Positions 32,562 to 43,395 of a stretch of DNA of 64,000 nucleotides are shown piece by piece. Within the stretch, counting starts at the first letter, position 1. Each line of letters begins with the position of its first letter. The translations under genes and the position numbers were made by a program. Below the pieces are notes generated by a model that was given only the letters and a program-made list of their open reading frames with translations, did not search any database and was not told where the DNA came from. The DNA lies in NCBI GenBank assembly GCA_036186865.1, contig AP025057.1:24919653-24983652 (forward strand), read 5' to 3'. The stretch is from Eustoma russellianum (lineage: Eukaryota; Streptophyta; Magnoliopsida; Gentianales; Gentianaceae).

Positions 32562-33855
32562 GTTGTTCATGTTCACCGAATTCATTGAATTTCACATGAA
32601 TGGATTCTAAGATTTGCCTGGTGATAGGATCATAACATCTATATGCCTTAGAATTTACAGAATATCCAACAAAGATGCATTCAATGGATTTAGACTCAAA
32701 TTTATCTAGATTGTCTTTTGTGTTAAGTACAAAGCATTTACATCCAAACACACGAAAATAGTCAATCTTAGGCATTCGATCATTTAAAATCTCATAAGGG
32801 GTTTTGTTTATTTTCTTTCTAATTGATAAGCGGTTGATTATATAGCATGCACAATTTACAGCTTCTGCCCATAAGAATTTAGGTAGTTTATTTTCACATA
32901 GCATCGTTCTTGCAATTTCTTGTAATGTCCTATTCTTTCTTTCTACTACTCCGTTTAATTGAGGTGTTCTAGGTGGTGAAAATTCATGTTTAATCCCCTT
33001 TTCTTCACAAAATGCAATCATATCTTTATTTTTAAATTCACCTCCTCTATCACTTCTAATTTTCTTCACATTTATGCCATATTCATTTTCAAGTTGTTTT
33101 ATTAATTTAGCAATCTCAACAGCACTATCATCTTTATTTGCAAGAAATAAAGTCCATGTATAGCGAGAAAAATCATCAACTATGACACATGCATAGTGTC
33201 TCCCTCCAAGACTTTTAGTACGACTAGGACCAAACAAATCAATGTGTAATAATTCTAAGATAGTAGATGTACTAATCTCATTCTTAGACTTAAGTGATTC
33301 ACGTGTTTGTTTGCCTCGAATACAAGATTCACATAACTTAAAGTTATCTGTATCAAGTCTAGGCAATCCTCGTACTAGATTCTTTCGTTGAAGTTTTTCA
33401 AGAGTTGATATGCCAATATGTCCTAAACGTCTATGCCATAAGTTCACATTAGGTTCATTTGACATAAAACATTTCACTTTAGCATCTAGCATGTCATCTA
33501 TGGATAGTGTAAAAATATTTCCTTCTCTTTTTCCTTTTAGTACGGTTTCTCCATTTTTATTAACTATATTGCAATATGGATGAGAGAAACACACATCATA
33601 ACCATTATCAATAAATTGTGAAATACTAAGTAAGTTGTATGATAGATTACTTACTAGAAATACATTGGAGATTTGAAGAGTGTTTGAATTTCCGATTGTT
33701 CCTTTTCCAATGATCTTTCCTTCGTTATTATCTCCAAATGTAACGGATCCTCCTTTTTCAACTTTCTTTAGTTTGGAAAATAGAGTTGGATCACCCGTCA
33801 TATGTCTTGAACACCCGCTATCAAGAAACCACTTATTTCCTATATCTTTTGCTTC
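32530..33855 (-). CDS. Copia F protease and integrase
   Basis: Open from just after the in-frame TAG at the junction. Protease motif WFLDSGCSRHMTGD lies at its start. Integrase: HRRLGHIG and C..C of the HHCC zinc domain near 33360-33440, core D in LHIDLFGPS, D in RSDRGGEFKNKD, and E in NGVVERKNRT, with the expected spacing, then the C-terminal ESKSIECIFVGYS. It stops at TGA 32530 after entering the wrong frame near 32562-32565, most simply by a one-base loss in a short A run. Up to that point no damage is visible. Confidence 0.85.
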   Translation of the reverse strand, partial: EAKDIGNKWFLDSGCSRHMTGDPTLFSKLKKVEKGGSVTFGDNNEGKIIGKGTIGNSNTLQISNVFLVSNLSYNLLSISQFIDNGYDVCFSHPYCNIVNKNGETVLKGKREGNIFTLSIDDMLDAKVKCFMSNEPNVNLWHRRLGHIGISTLEKLQRKNLVRGLPRLDTDNFKLCESCIRGKQTRESLKSKNEISTSTILELLHIDLFGPSRTKSLGGRHYACVIVDDFSRYTWTLFLANKDDSAVEIAKLIKQLENEYGINVKKIRSDRGGEFKNKDMIAFCEEKGIKHEFSPPRTPQLNGVVERKNRTLQEIARTMLCENKLPKFLWAEAVNCACYIINRLSIRKKINKTPYEILNDRMPKIDYFRVFGCKCFVLNTKDNLDKFESKSIECIFVGYSVNSKAYRCYDPITRQILESIHVKFNEFGEHEQLKIMILNSNL

Positions 33856-33921
33856 CTACAAAACACAACACTAACTTAGGTACCCTTTAATTTTGGGTCC
33901 TTACGGGTTAGTGATTTAGAC
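33856..33921 (-). other. Intron-like cassette between copia F gag and protease
   Basis: On the minus strand this 66-nt stretch starts GTCTAAATC after AAAG and ends TGTTTTGTAG before GAAGC. It has four in-frame stops, is a multiple of three, and its removal joins gag to protease in frame. The acceptor-like end is T-rich in both E and F. At 66 nt it is at or below the usual lower size for plant introns, so readthrough, a family-specific stop, or decay are alternatives. Confidence 0.4.
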
Positions 33922-35844
33922 CTTTGTAAGAATACCTTTTGGTATCCAAACTTGGGTAACCTTTCTTGGTCTTCCAAAAGATGATACAATATAGTACATG
34001 TTGTTTCTATTTTGCCTATAGTGACCGAATGTGTGAGTTGATTTGTGATAAGTGTTTCGGTTTGTTGGCAATGTGTGTGATCTATATGCGTTTGTACGAT
34101 ATGAATGTTGCATATGATTTGATGACTTCCTTTGATACCTATATGGAACATGCTTGTATTTGTTATGTGATGAACTATAGGTAGTACGATGAGTTGCCAT
34201 TAATGTCTTGCTAGTTTGTATTGTTGCCTTTTTAGGCTTCTCAATTGTTTTGAACACATGTTGTTCAGATGATGATGCAACAAAGTTTGTAGATTTACTT
34301 TGTACATGAGTATCCTTGCTATATCCTAATCCGGTTTTGTCATTGTCATGCTTTTGAGACGAGATTAGATGATCAAGCATACAAGTTCCTTTCTCAAATT
34401 TCTTAACCGTATTTTCTAAGTCTATGTTTCTTGATCTCAAATCTAAGATCTCGGATTTCATTTCAACATTTTCGGATGTTAAGGAAATAATTTCAGATTT
34501 CAATGCACTGATTATGCTAGACGACTCTTCTTTTGAATCGTTTAATTTAGACATAAGATTTGTGTTAGAGGATTCTAACAATTTCTTGTCTTCAACTAAA
34601 CGTTTCTTTTCTTTAGCAAGAGTCTTTGAAAATTTATGCAATTCAAGATATTGACTAAATAAATCATCATATGAAGCTTCATTATCAGAATCGGAATCGG
34701 AATTTACCTCATTTGACGCCTTTGATGCAAAGCAAACTTGAGCCGTTTCATCCTCAGCTTCTTCATTTTCTGAGTCGGATGAATCACTCCATGTTGAAGC
34801 TTTGAAGGCCCTTCTTGTATTCCTTTGTTTAGGTTCTGAGACGAGTCTAGTATGTGTCCGTTCCTTGTCAAGGTTTTTGTTCATTGTTTTGTCCTTGTTT
34901 GGACAGTCATAGGAAATATGTCCAGATCTTCCACAGTCATAGCATTTCATGTCTTTATCATTGTTCTTATTTCTATTTGACTTAGATGAAGTAGATTTAT
35001 GTTTGTTTCTAAATGACTTCTTCATAAATTTTCTTAATCCCTTAGCCAATAGAATTAGATTTTCATCATCCGAATCGGTGTCACTATCATTTACACAATT
35101 AGAAGAAGTAGAGACATATTCATTTGAATTGAAAGCTATTGTCTTACTTTGTTTGGAAGTTGATTCGGATTTCCTCATAGTAAGTTTGTTTTCATATACC
35201 TTTAATGATCCAATCAATTCCTCCATTTTTATTGACTTTGTTTCTTTGCTTTCTTCTATTGCGGTAACTTTCGGATCCCATTCGGATGGAAGGCTTCTTA
35301 ATACCTTTTGTACCTTTTCCTGCGAAGTGAAAGCTTTGCCAAGAGACTCAAGAGAATTGTAGATGTTAGTCAATCTCAAATCCATATCAACAATGGATTC
35401 ATTTGGCAACAATTTAAAGGATTCAAGAGTAGACATAAGCATATTGATTTTGGACTCTTTTACTTGACTTGTCCCTTCATGCTTCATTTCTAAACTCTTC
35501 CACATATCTTGTGCATTAGAACAATTAGATACATAACTAGATTCACTTTTGCTCAAACCATTAAGAAGAAGTTGCATAGCTTTAGCATTCATACTTAGCT
35601 TCTTCTTATCATCACTTGTGTATTCTAGTTTAGACTTTGTGACTTCTATAGAAACACCATCAACCGTTGTCGTCTTAGATGGAACAAACGGACCATCTTC
35701 TATTATAGACCACAAATCAATATCAATAGCCATAAGAAATAATTTCATACGAAGTTTCCAATGATTAAAGGACTCACCATCAAAGAGTGGAGGCCTTTGG
35801 CTAGACATACCTTCTTGCTCGGTTTTGTGACTAGTTGATGCCAT
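33916..35844 (-). CDS. Copia F Gag, intact, 642 residues
   Basis: The ATG at 35844 lies 54 nt from the LTR, as in C and H. Residues 1-210 form the capsid-like UBN2/DUF4219-type domain (QRPPLFDGESFNHWKLRMKL). Then come a Ser/Asp-rich acidic patch, a Lys/Arg-rich stretch, the zinc knuckle CYDCGRSGHISYDC at residues 301-314, a second acidic patch, and a long coiled coil with a leucine-rich pattern around residues 400-500. The Tyr/His/Arg-rich tail ends PRKVTQVWIPKG. The length and coiled coil are typical of the SIRE/Maximus group. It should package the element RNA. No lesion is seen. Confidence 0.92.
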   Translation of the reverse strand: MASTSHKTEQEGMSSQRPPLFDGESFNHWKLRMKLFLMAIDIDLWSIIEDGPFVPSKTTTVDGVSIEVTKSKLEYTSDDKKKLSMNAKAMQLLLNGLSKSESSYVSNCSNAQDMWKSLEMKHEGTSQVKESKINMLMSTLESFKLLPNESIVDMDLRLTNIYNSLESLGKAFTSQEKVQKVLRSLPSEWDPKVTAIEESKETKSIKMEELIGSLKVYENKLTMRKSESTSKQSKTIAFNSNEYVSTSSNCVNDSDTDSDDENLILLAKGLRKFMKKSFRNKHKSTSSKSNRNKNNDKDMKCYDCGRSGHISYDCPNKDKTMNKNLDKERTHTRLVSEPKQRNTRRAFKASTWSDSSDSENEEAEDETAQVCFASKASNEVNSDSDSDNEASYDDLFSQYLELHKFSKTLAKEKKRLVEDKKLLESSNTNLMSKLNDSKEESSSIISALKSEIISLTSENVEMKSEILDLRSRNIDLENTVKKFEKGTCMLDHLISSQKHDNDKTGLGYSKDTHVQSKSTNFVASSSEQHVFKTIEKPKKATIQTSKTLMATHRTTYSSSHNKYKHVPYRYQRKSSNHMQHSYRTNAYRSHTLPTNRNTYHKSTHTFGHYRQNRNNMYYIVSSFGRPRKVTQVWIPKGILTKV

Positions 35845-35884
35845 CTCACAAAGATTGTTATATCTTCTTGTGTGAGTGAACCTC

Positions 35885-35896
35885 GCTCTGATACCA
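35885..35896 (-). promoter_or_regulatory. Primer binding site, copia F
   Basis: Minus strand TGGTATCAGAGC, a perfect 12-base match to the initiator tRNA-Met 3' end, two bases from the LTR. Confidence 0.95.
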
Positions 35897-35898
35897 AT

Positions 35899-38447
35899 TG
35901 TTGGACCTGTATAGCACCACTAGAAGGGGGGGTTGAATAGTGAGTGCGGAAAAAATTGGTTTATAAAAATTTTAAGGACCAATTACTCACTTCTGAAAAC
36001 AGAGACTGCTTTCAGGACCCGTTTTTAAACACTTGGTTGACTAGGTTGTAGACTTCCAAAAATAGTGAAATTTTGACACAATGTACTCTCAGGTGTTATG
36101 AAGGTGTCATAAAAATTTCAGATTAAAACTCAAAGGTTAAGTCACTCATATGTGGTACGTGATCTGACTGTGTCAGTTTGGACAGAACCTGTACCTTAAA
36201 ATGAAAAAACTTATTCCTATTTGGTGACAACTCCAAATGACCTGAAACTTTTATGAGATGACCCTCAGGATGTTTAGTATACTCAGTTAAAATAGTTTTG
36301 AAAAATTCCTTTGGGAAGTATGTCAACCAAGTTGATGTTCTCAACCTCTGCCAATCTGAAAAACAGATTTGCACTAGTCTCAGAACTATGAACGTTTGGA
36401 TGACTTATACTTATCCAAATTTGATAAAATCAGTGGGAAATGAACCCTAAGACACAAGGCTATGTTTCTGCAAAGTTTTATGATTTTTGAAAATTATTTG
36501 CTATTTTTACCGAGATCATAAAAATGATGCAAAAACAGAAACTGAGAGTAAAAATGCTGAAAGTAAGAACACCAAGAATTTTATATTGGTTCGGCCAACG
36601 TGACCTACTCCAGTCTTCAAGGACACCTTCCTTGGTTTTCACTAGTCACCAAAGTCACCTTAGAATAAGGTTGGATAGAGTTATACACCAACTCCTTCAA
36701 TCCAAACCTTTTTACAATGTTCTACACCAAGAACAACACCAAAGAATCACCAATCAGCACCACCTCACCAAATGAAGGTTTGATCACACCTTGATCAACC
36801 TTGTACACCAATGAATCTTATTTGGGTGATGTGTATGAAGCCTATACTGAATATGACATGTAAGTATGATAGGCTTTGGGTACATACAAGAGATGAATAT
36901 GGAAAATGAAGTGAAGTCTTTCAAACACTAAACAGAATTTTGCACTTGTTGTTCTTGTCTTGTGTTGCTCATCTCTTGGCCTTTTTATAGCCATAACCAA
37001 CGACTAGGAGGTTGAGAGGAGCCTCAAAATTTGATTTTGAATTGTCTTGTGATGCCTTTGAATAAATTTGAATGCTTTAGGTCATTAATTCCCCCCAAAA
37101 CTTCAGCCACCAATCTGAAATTTCATATTCAAAAACAGAATTTTCAGCTTTGTTTGGTCTTGTCTTTGACTCCTTAATTTGTGGATCTTTGTCTTCCATC
37201 ATTGCTTGGTCTTTCTTCATCAATTATGTTATATTATGAACTCCTCCAAGGCTCCCAACATGCTGTCCCAGCTGCCCCATCTGGTCAGCCAATGTGCTGA
37301 ATTCAAATCTGAATTTTGCATGGTAACAATGTAGAATTCTTCATGAACATGGTAAATTTCTTTTACCATTTTACCTTGCCTTCTAGAACCTTTCAAGATA
37401 TGTCTTTGGCTGTGTAATTCATGTATAATACATGTATAAATACATGTGGCATCATGTAGCAAATAAACGTTCCATATACGATGATGTAGTAACTTCAAAT
37501 TTCAACTTCCGTTGATTGCTCGGTTTTTCTCCGTTTTGTCTCAAACCTCTTCAACATATAAAATGTGTAATGTAACATGAAATATACATATAAATATGTA
37601 TAATCTCAGCTCCAATGTGTATAAGATGTTCGGCCAAGAGGTATATCAATTTTGAGTTTGATTTTCAGAGAAATAAGGAAGATGATGGAGAATTGATATA
37701 TGTATTTGTTTTGTGACTTTGGTATTGATCTCTCCATGTAGTGCACGAAATTTTTGAGTGTTGGAAATGTATATTGGCTGGCCATCTTTGTATGATAAGT
37801 ATATGATGTGTCGGAGATGGCTCGGTAGTCATATGATATGATACATTTCGGTTTTTGCACTTTTGTCATGTCGATGTAATTTTGGAAGTTTGATGACATG
37901 AAGTATATAACTTGAGAGTATCATGGATGTGTATATGATGTATATATGACTCTTTTGTCGTTGACATATGTTGATGACATGTTGACGAAATGTCAAGATC
38001 GAATGATGTAGCTTGTCGTCTGAGATAGAATATATGTCGTGTATATATATATCCATGAGATATATGTATATGCCGTGAGACTCCAAGATATATATATATG
38101 AATGAGTATCCATAAGATATGAGTGTATATCCAAGAGATAGATATGGCGTGCGTCCATAAGATATATGTCGAGATATCCAAAAAATATATACGCCGTGTG
38201 TCTTCAAGATATATGTCAAGATATCCAATAAATATATATCATATCCAAGAGTTGTATGTATGCCGTGTATATCACCTGAGAATGAATACAACAATGTTTG
38301 CCATATGATTTAAGCCTTAATGCTTCATGGCTTGTTAGTACAACAGTGATAGATATAGGCATATGCATTTATAAATCTCATAACATTTAGATCATGTAAC
38401 ATATAAATCATGTACTTGTAAATCATTCAAACCATGATTTCCCAACA
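35899..38447 (-). mobile_element. Copia F 5' LTR
   Basis: Nearly identical partner of 28022-30570. Five substitutions are seen at plus-strand positions near 36586, 37130, 37230, 37580 and 37759. TATA box at 36980-36989. Confidence 0.97.
36980..36989 (-). promoter_or_regulatory. LTR TATA box, copia F 5' LTR
   Basis: Minus strand TATAAAAAGG; this LTR would drive the element. Confidence 0.7.
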
Positions 38448-38452
38448 ATTAG

Positions 38453-39290
38453 GGCTACAAATCATACAAACCCCTTAAGGAATTCACATCAGCCAACTTA
38501 AATATGTCAATGATATGATTAAGAAGTTTGGATTTGAAAATTTGAAACCAACACCTACCCATATGAGTTTAGTACCAAACTAGACAAAGATGAAAATGGT
38601 AAACCTTTTGATGACACATTATATAGGTCTATGATTGGATCAATGTTATATTTAACCGCATCAAAACCTGATGTAATGTTTAGTGTTTGTAGGTGTGCTA
38701 GGTTTCAATCTTGTCCTAAAGTATCATATTACAATGAAGTGAAGAAGATATTAGATATCTTAAACACACACCTCATTTAGGACTTTGGTATGGTAGAAGC
38801 TCTAAGTTGGAATTGTATGCATATAATGATGCTGATTACGGTGGTTGCAAAATAGATAGAAAATCCACTAGTGGAACTTGTCAATTTATTAGAACCAACG
38901 TCATTTCATGGTTTTCAAAAAAACAAGCTAGTGTAGCTCTTTCTACCACCGAAGCCGAGTATATAGCCTTAAGTTTATGCACTGCCCAAATACTTTGGCT
39001 TAAACAACAACTTAGTGATTTTGTCATTATAATGAATAAAATTCCAATTTTCTGCGATAGCACAAGTGCGATCAATCTTTCTCGGAATCCAGTACATCAT
39101 TCTAAGGCCAAACACATTGAGGTAAGATATCATTTTCTCCATGACCATGTTCAAAATGAGGATATAGTCATAAACCATATAAGAACTGATCATCAAGTAG
39201 CTGATATTTTCACCAAACCCCTTAGTCAAGGTACTTTTCAAACTTTACGAGTCAAGTTAGGTACGATGACCTACGATACAATCGCGTAAT
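38453..39290 (+). pseudogene. Copia E RT end and RNase H
   Basis: Continues the RT of copia E exactly after the F insertion: the GLQI segment follows LKCLL from 28021. Frameshifts near 38475, 38560 and 38755. From about 38807 the RNase H is open for 160 codons: YNDADYGGCKIDRKSTSGTC, TTEAEY, DSTSAI, HIEVRYHF, DIFTKPL, ending TAA at 39289. This is the best-kept domain of E. Confidence 0.88.
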
Positions 39291-39681
39291 TCTATCTTTT
39301 GCATGATTTGCAAAATAAAGCGGAAGATAGAATAACAACATGATTTTAGATTTTAAGTCATGATTCTAAGGTTGAATGATAAGTTCAGTTAAGTTCAATT
39401 TCAATTGATTCAATTTGTATAAGTTTCAATTGATGAACAATTGGCTCGGAGCATAGGTTAAGGGGGGAGAGTATAAGTTGAGGGGGAGCACGATTGTTAA
39501 AAACATGTATCTAAGGAGAAAAGTATAATTGAGGGGGAGCATGATTGGTTAAGAACATGTATGTAAAAGGAGTTTGAGAGTTTGGAAACAATTGTTATAG
39601 AATTAGTGAGTTTTTCAAAATTAATTCAACTGGCAAAACTTGGTGACATTAAAATCATGTAGAGTTATTTTGAAAATCATC
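39291..39681 (+). other. Copia E 3' non-coding region
   Basis: About 390 bp with purine-rich runs at 39460-39490 (aggggggagag, gagggggagc) and 39530 (tgagggggagc) that resemble extra polypurine tracts. No envelope-like ORF is present. Confidence 0.75.
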
Positions 39682-39695
39682 CAAAAGGGGGAGAA
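39682..39695 (+). promoter_or_regulatory. Polypurine tract, copia E
   Basis: AAAAGGGGGAGAA directly before TGTTGAGA of the 3' LTR. Confidence 0.9.
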
Positions 39696-42274
39696 TGTTG
39701 AGATATATGTTTGAATAATTGTCAAAGTCATGATTTTAAGTGTTGAGTACTTAAATAATGTCACATATGGTGTTATAAATGATAAAAAGTTGAATTAGTG
39801 AAGAAAAATAACATCAAACTCTCAGGTAGGAATACATCGATCGATCAATGTACATAGATCCCTCACATCGATCGATCCATGTAAGGCAGAGAAAAACTAA
39901 GACCTTATAGTGAGAAATTGATCTCTAAACCTCAGACACATCGATCAATCGATGTAGGTTAGAGACAAACTCTGAACCTTACTGTGAGACATCGATCTCT
40001 TAAACAGAGGCACTTCGATCGATCGACATCTAGGGTTCCTAGAAACTTTTTTCTAAAATGTGATAAAATGGTTGTTTTCATTTTTACATGATTCATATAT
40101 GTTTATTATGTTGTTATTATGTGATTTTGATGAATATTATGCTTTGTGACTAACATGCCCTGGAAGTTTCTACAACTTACCAAAAAAGGGCAAAAGTGGT
40201 ATTTTGTGGTCTTGTAGGTACTCAACACGGTGAAATGAGTCCAGGACTTCTTTATCTTTTATTTATTATCAAAAAGGTGTTATCATTTCTATTTCTGGCC
40301 ACTAGGGTCATTTTCGGAGTTTTCTCTCACCAGGGGCATTTTGGTCATTTTATCCTCCGAGGGCAGCTTCGTCATTTTACTCAAGGAAATCTCTTAAGTA
40401 ACTAATTATCTTCATTCTGATGTTCATTTATGGTATTCTTGAAGACATTTGGTGTTTTTAGGTTATATTCTCTTATTTGGTGATATTATCGACAGTAGCG
40501 GGATATGTGACGGTATTCGATGTCACATTCTACTTTTTTGTTGAAGACCATGTTATATCTTTTTGGGGATTCTTATTCATCATTTTTTAGAGATTTTAAT
40601 TGTGTTCTTGGCGCAAAATCCATCACAACATATAAAGGAGAAAAAGTGGGAATTTTGATATAATATGTTGACATAATCTTGTCAATACTTATGTATTATT
40701 TTCTCTTCAAATATCTGAGGTTGTACACTTCATTATCATCTCAAAAACGTGTATATACAGGTGGATTTGAAGTCTTATCCATTTTATGACTTGATGACAA
40801 GTGGACCAACCAAAAACAAGCTACTTGGAAAAATTACAACCTTGGAATTATTCAAATGGTAGCCAGCGGTACAAGGCTGATTTTGGGACTGTTTTTATCC
40901 AAAATGTGCAGCACTCACATGCCCTATTCTCATGGCAAGAAGTTGAAATGTCCTTGTGATATATTCACTTCTTATTATCTTCATTTTGCAAAGGATAATC
41001 AAGACAATTCCATGGTGGAAAAATCGGCCAACATGAGAATTCCAAGGTGGACCAATCATGTTTCTTTATGTTGCCAAGCGTACAAGGTGATTATGTGGCC
41101 AATCAATGATGTGAAGACAACTAAGACTTGATGATGAAGATGTTGACACATAGGAGGTCTTATCTTCAAGGCCTATTTCTCACTATAAATAGGAGGCAAA
41201 GGTGAAGAAGAAGAATACACAACTTTGAAGCAAACTTGAAGATCATTCTTACTATTCTCTTCTTCTTGATTCATTCTTTCTGTAACTAAGGTGTTTCATT
41301 TCTTGTTGTTGTTTAGCTACATTATACACACCTCTTGTGTTGATTTTGTAAGATTGGTTAGCCAAGTTTATAAGGCTACACCAATGGGTGGTAGAGGTGT
41401 TGCAACCTAAGTTGCATAGAGGTGATCATCCAAGTCTTAATAGGGTTGTTGTTTTACCCAAGGATCAAGCTTGGTTCTTGTTTGTATTGGTGTTCATTTC
41501 ATAGTAAAATCCAAGGAAAGGTGTTTCTTGGGACTGGAGTAGGTCACATTGACCGAACCAGGATAAATCTTTAGTGTCCTTGTCTTCTTCCTTTCTTTAC
41601 TGTTTTCTGCCTGATTTCACTGTAGTTTTCACCCGAATTCACACGTCTTGCAAAAATAGCAGAACACTTTCCAAATTCTTCATTCTTGGTGGAGTTATAC
41701 TTCATACTGTTAGCTTTCATTTTCAACAAGAATCACTTGATTTGAGCAAAGGAAAGTTAGTCTTTCAATCTTTGAAAGCTAACTGCTTCATTCTGGCTAC
41801 AATCTAACCAGTTTCAAGGAAACTTAAATTCTGGTTTTATCAAGCATAGTTTCAGGTCAGAGCCTTTTGGAAACTTAAACTAGACATCCTAAGGAGTAGT
41901 TTGACATAAAGGTCATCCTTTTTGGTTGAGTAATTAAAGAGAAACACTTTTTCAAAGCTCAGCGCTATTTTGTCCAATTCTATCCAGATTGACCATCTGA
42001 ATTGTTTTATTTGTTTGAAGGGACAAATGATCTTATTTTTTTCTCTTTTTTGGAAAGAGTCTACTAACGACATTGAAACTAATTTCTCGGAAGTTTCAGA
42101 ATTTTTGGAGTTTTGTACACTAAGTTTTGAATTTTTCAAAAAAAGTACTGAATCTGAGAAGCTCTCAGATTCTGTTTTCAAAGGGGATTTTAATTCGAGG
42201 GTAATAGTGTATTTTCCACTAACAACTATTCATCCTCCCTCTAGTGATGATATTGCAGGTGTCATGGTCCAACA
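39696..42274 (+). mobile_element. Copia E 3' LTR
   Basis: TGTTGAGA to GGTCCAACA, 2579 bp, pairing with 10455-13020. The TATA box is at 41184-41191 and the ATCGATCGAT cluster at 39835-40035. Small indels and many substitutions relative to the 5' LTR. Confidence 0.92.
41184..41191 (+). promoter_or_regulatory. LTR TATA box (copia E 3' LTR)
   Basis: TATAAATA, same context as 11943. Confidence 0.75.
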
Positions 42275-42334
42275 ATCACCAGCCATAGAGCAGACACCGT
42301 CACCACTGACACATGTTTCGTCTATGGGCCTGAG
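42275..42334 (+). other. Gypsy I gag remnant after copia E
   Basis: TSD copy ATCAC, then about 55 bp that may continue the Pro/Thr-rich Gag N-terminus broken at 10454. Too short to be certain. Confidence 0.4.
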
Positions 42335-43395
42335 TGTAACACCTTGTTTGGGACAAGGGATTTGCGCCTTCATGATGGCATCTACTTTTATGTTTTGTCC
42401 TGAATGTAACATCATGTCTGGACCCAAGATCTCTGCCAAAACGTGTCACTGTTAGACCTATGTACACATAATGTAACACCATGGTTGGACCACTAGGATT
42501 CATGGTTGGTACGTAGCACTACATGGGAAATTCAGTCGGTGTGTCTTGTGTACCGTTTGTATAGGTTATGATATGTGCATAGTTGAGACAGATTTGATAC
42601 GATGATTTCAAACATGATTATGATTTGACAGATTCTTCTGGAAAACGATGCATGACTCTTTCATCATACGAGCATACACATGTTTACCCGTATCACCCTA
42701 CTAGACATATGCTTGACCCTTAGCGGACAGAAGATGACTGGATTGAGCAGGACTTGGGCATAGACATAGCAAAAGGGAATTTAGAGGATACCAGATAAAA
42801 GCTTAATAGCTATGTAAGAAGAAAAGAAATATGAAAGTAGAATAATTTGCTCTTTAACTTTATTTTTCCATAGCTTACTTGCCTATTTAGTTGCTATGAC
42901 TTATCTCATCTGTCATTACATTTGTGAAACAAAGATCCATTATGTTCTTATTATTTCACTGCATGTGTTTTTAATTACCGTCTCCCATGCATGATCCACA
43001 TGACAAAACTAAGCGGAAATACTTGCTGAGCGATTGGTGATTGCTCACTCCATCTTTTACCATACTGAAGAGGCTCGGGAGCTAGCTTCAGAGTCAGTTG
43101 AGGGTGACTTAAGGATAGATTGCAGTGATGAGCGTATGGGCCCATATTATGTAGTTTCATTTATGTTATTCCGGATTTCTATCATGACTTTGTACTGGTG
43201 ACATTTCAGATGTATGCGGATTTAGTTTTCCATATGATGCATGTCGATTACGCATTGTATATTTATGATGTTTCTGCGATTTTGATACATATTTATGTCG
43301 ACATACATATGAATGTTATGTATGCATTATACTTCTCGTAGTAGAGTATGGCAGGTGCACCGTGCCGAGACCCTAGTCTCGGACGGGGCGCTGCA
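42335..43395 (+). mobile_element. Gypsy LTR J, about 1.06 kb
   Basis: Begins TGTAACACC and ends GACGGGGCGCTGCA. Its last 200 bp match the LTR end at 9908-10113. Near its start the phrase tgtaacaccttg / tgtaacatcatg / tgtaacaccatgg recurs. No primer site follows: integrase-coding sequence comes directly, so a deletion joined the two. Confidence 0.65.

Larger units (their letters stand above)
28022..38447 (-). mobile_element. Copia element F, young complete insertion
   Basis: A 10.4-kb SIRE/Maximus-type element on the minus strand with both LTRs (28022-30570 and 35899-38447), TSD ATTAG at 28017-28021 and 38448-38452, primer site, gag, pol and polypurine tract. The two 2549-bp LTRs differ at about five positions with no length change, so by a common plant rate of 1.3e-8 per site per year the insertion would be of the order of 10^5 years old or less. 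It sits in the RT of copia E. Gag is open; pol is broken once between integrase and RT. Confidence 0.97.
10455..42274 (+). mobile_element. Copia element E with nested insertions
   Basis: A plus-strand SIRE/Maximus-type element whose LTRs are at 10455-13020 and 39696-42274. Both start TGTTGAGA and end ATGGTCCAACA. The flanks read ACCAC (10450-10454) and ATCAC (42275-42279), a 5-bp TSD with one mismatch. Without its insertions it would be about 11 kb: LTR, primer site, gag, protease, integrase, RT, RNase H, polypurine tract, LTR. LINE1 and LINE2 split gag and copia F splits RT. LTR differences of roughly 7-12% in sampled parts, plus stops in every domain, make it the older host element. Confidence 0.9.

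Noticed and set aside
28022..38447. Two near-identical 2.5-kb blocks as a segmental duplication or assembly error
   Set aside because: They bound an element with primer site, polypurine tract and a 5-bp TSD, and differ at about five bases, so they are LTRs.
39291..39695. Envelope-like ORF after pol in copia E or F
   Set aside because: Only about 400 and 200 bp lie between pol and the LTR and they hold no long frame; some SIRE-type elements have such an ORF but these do not.
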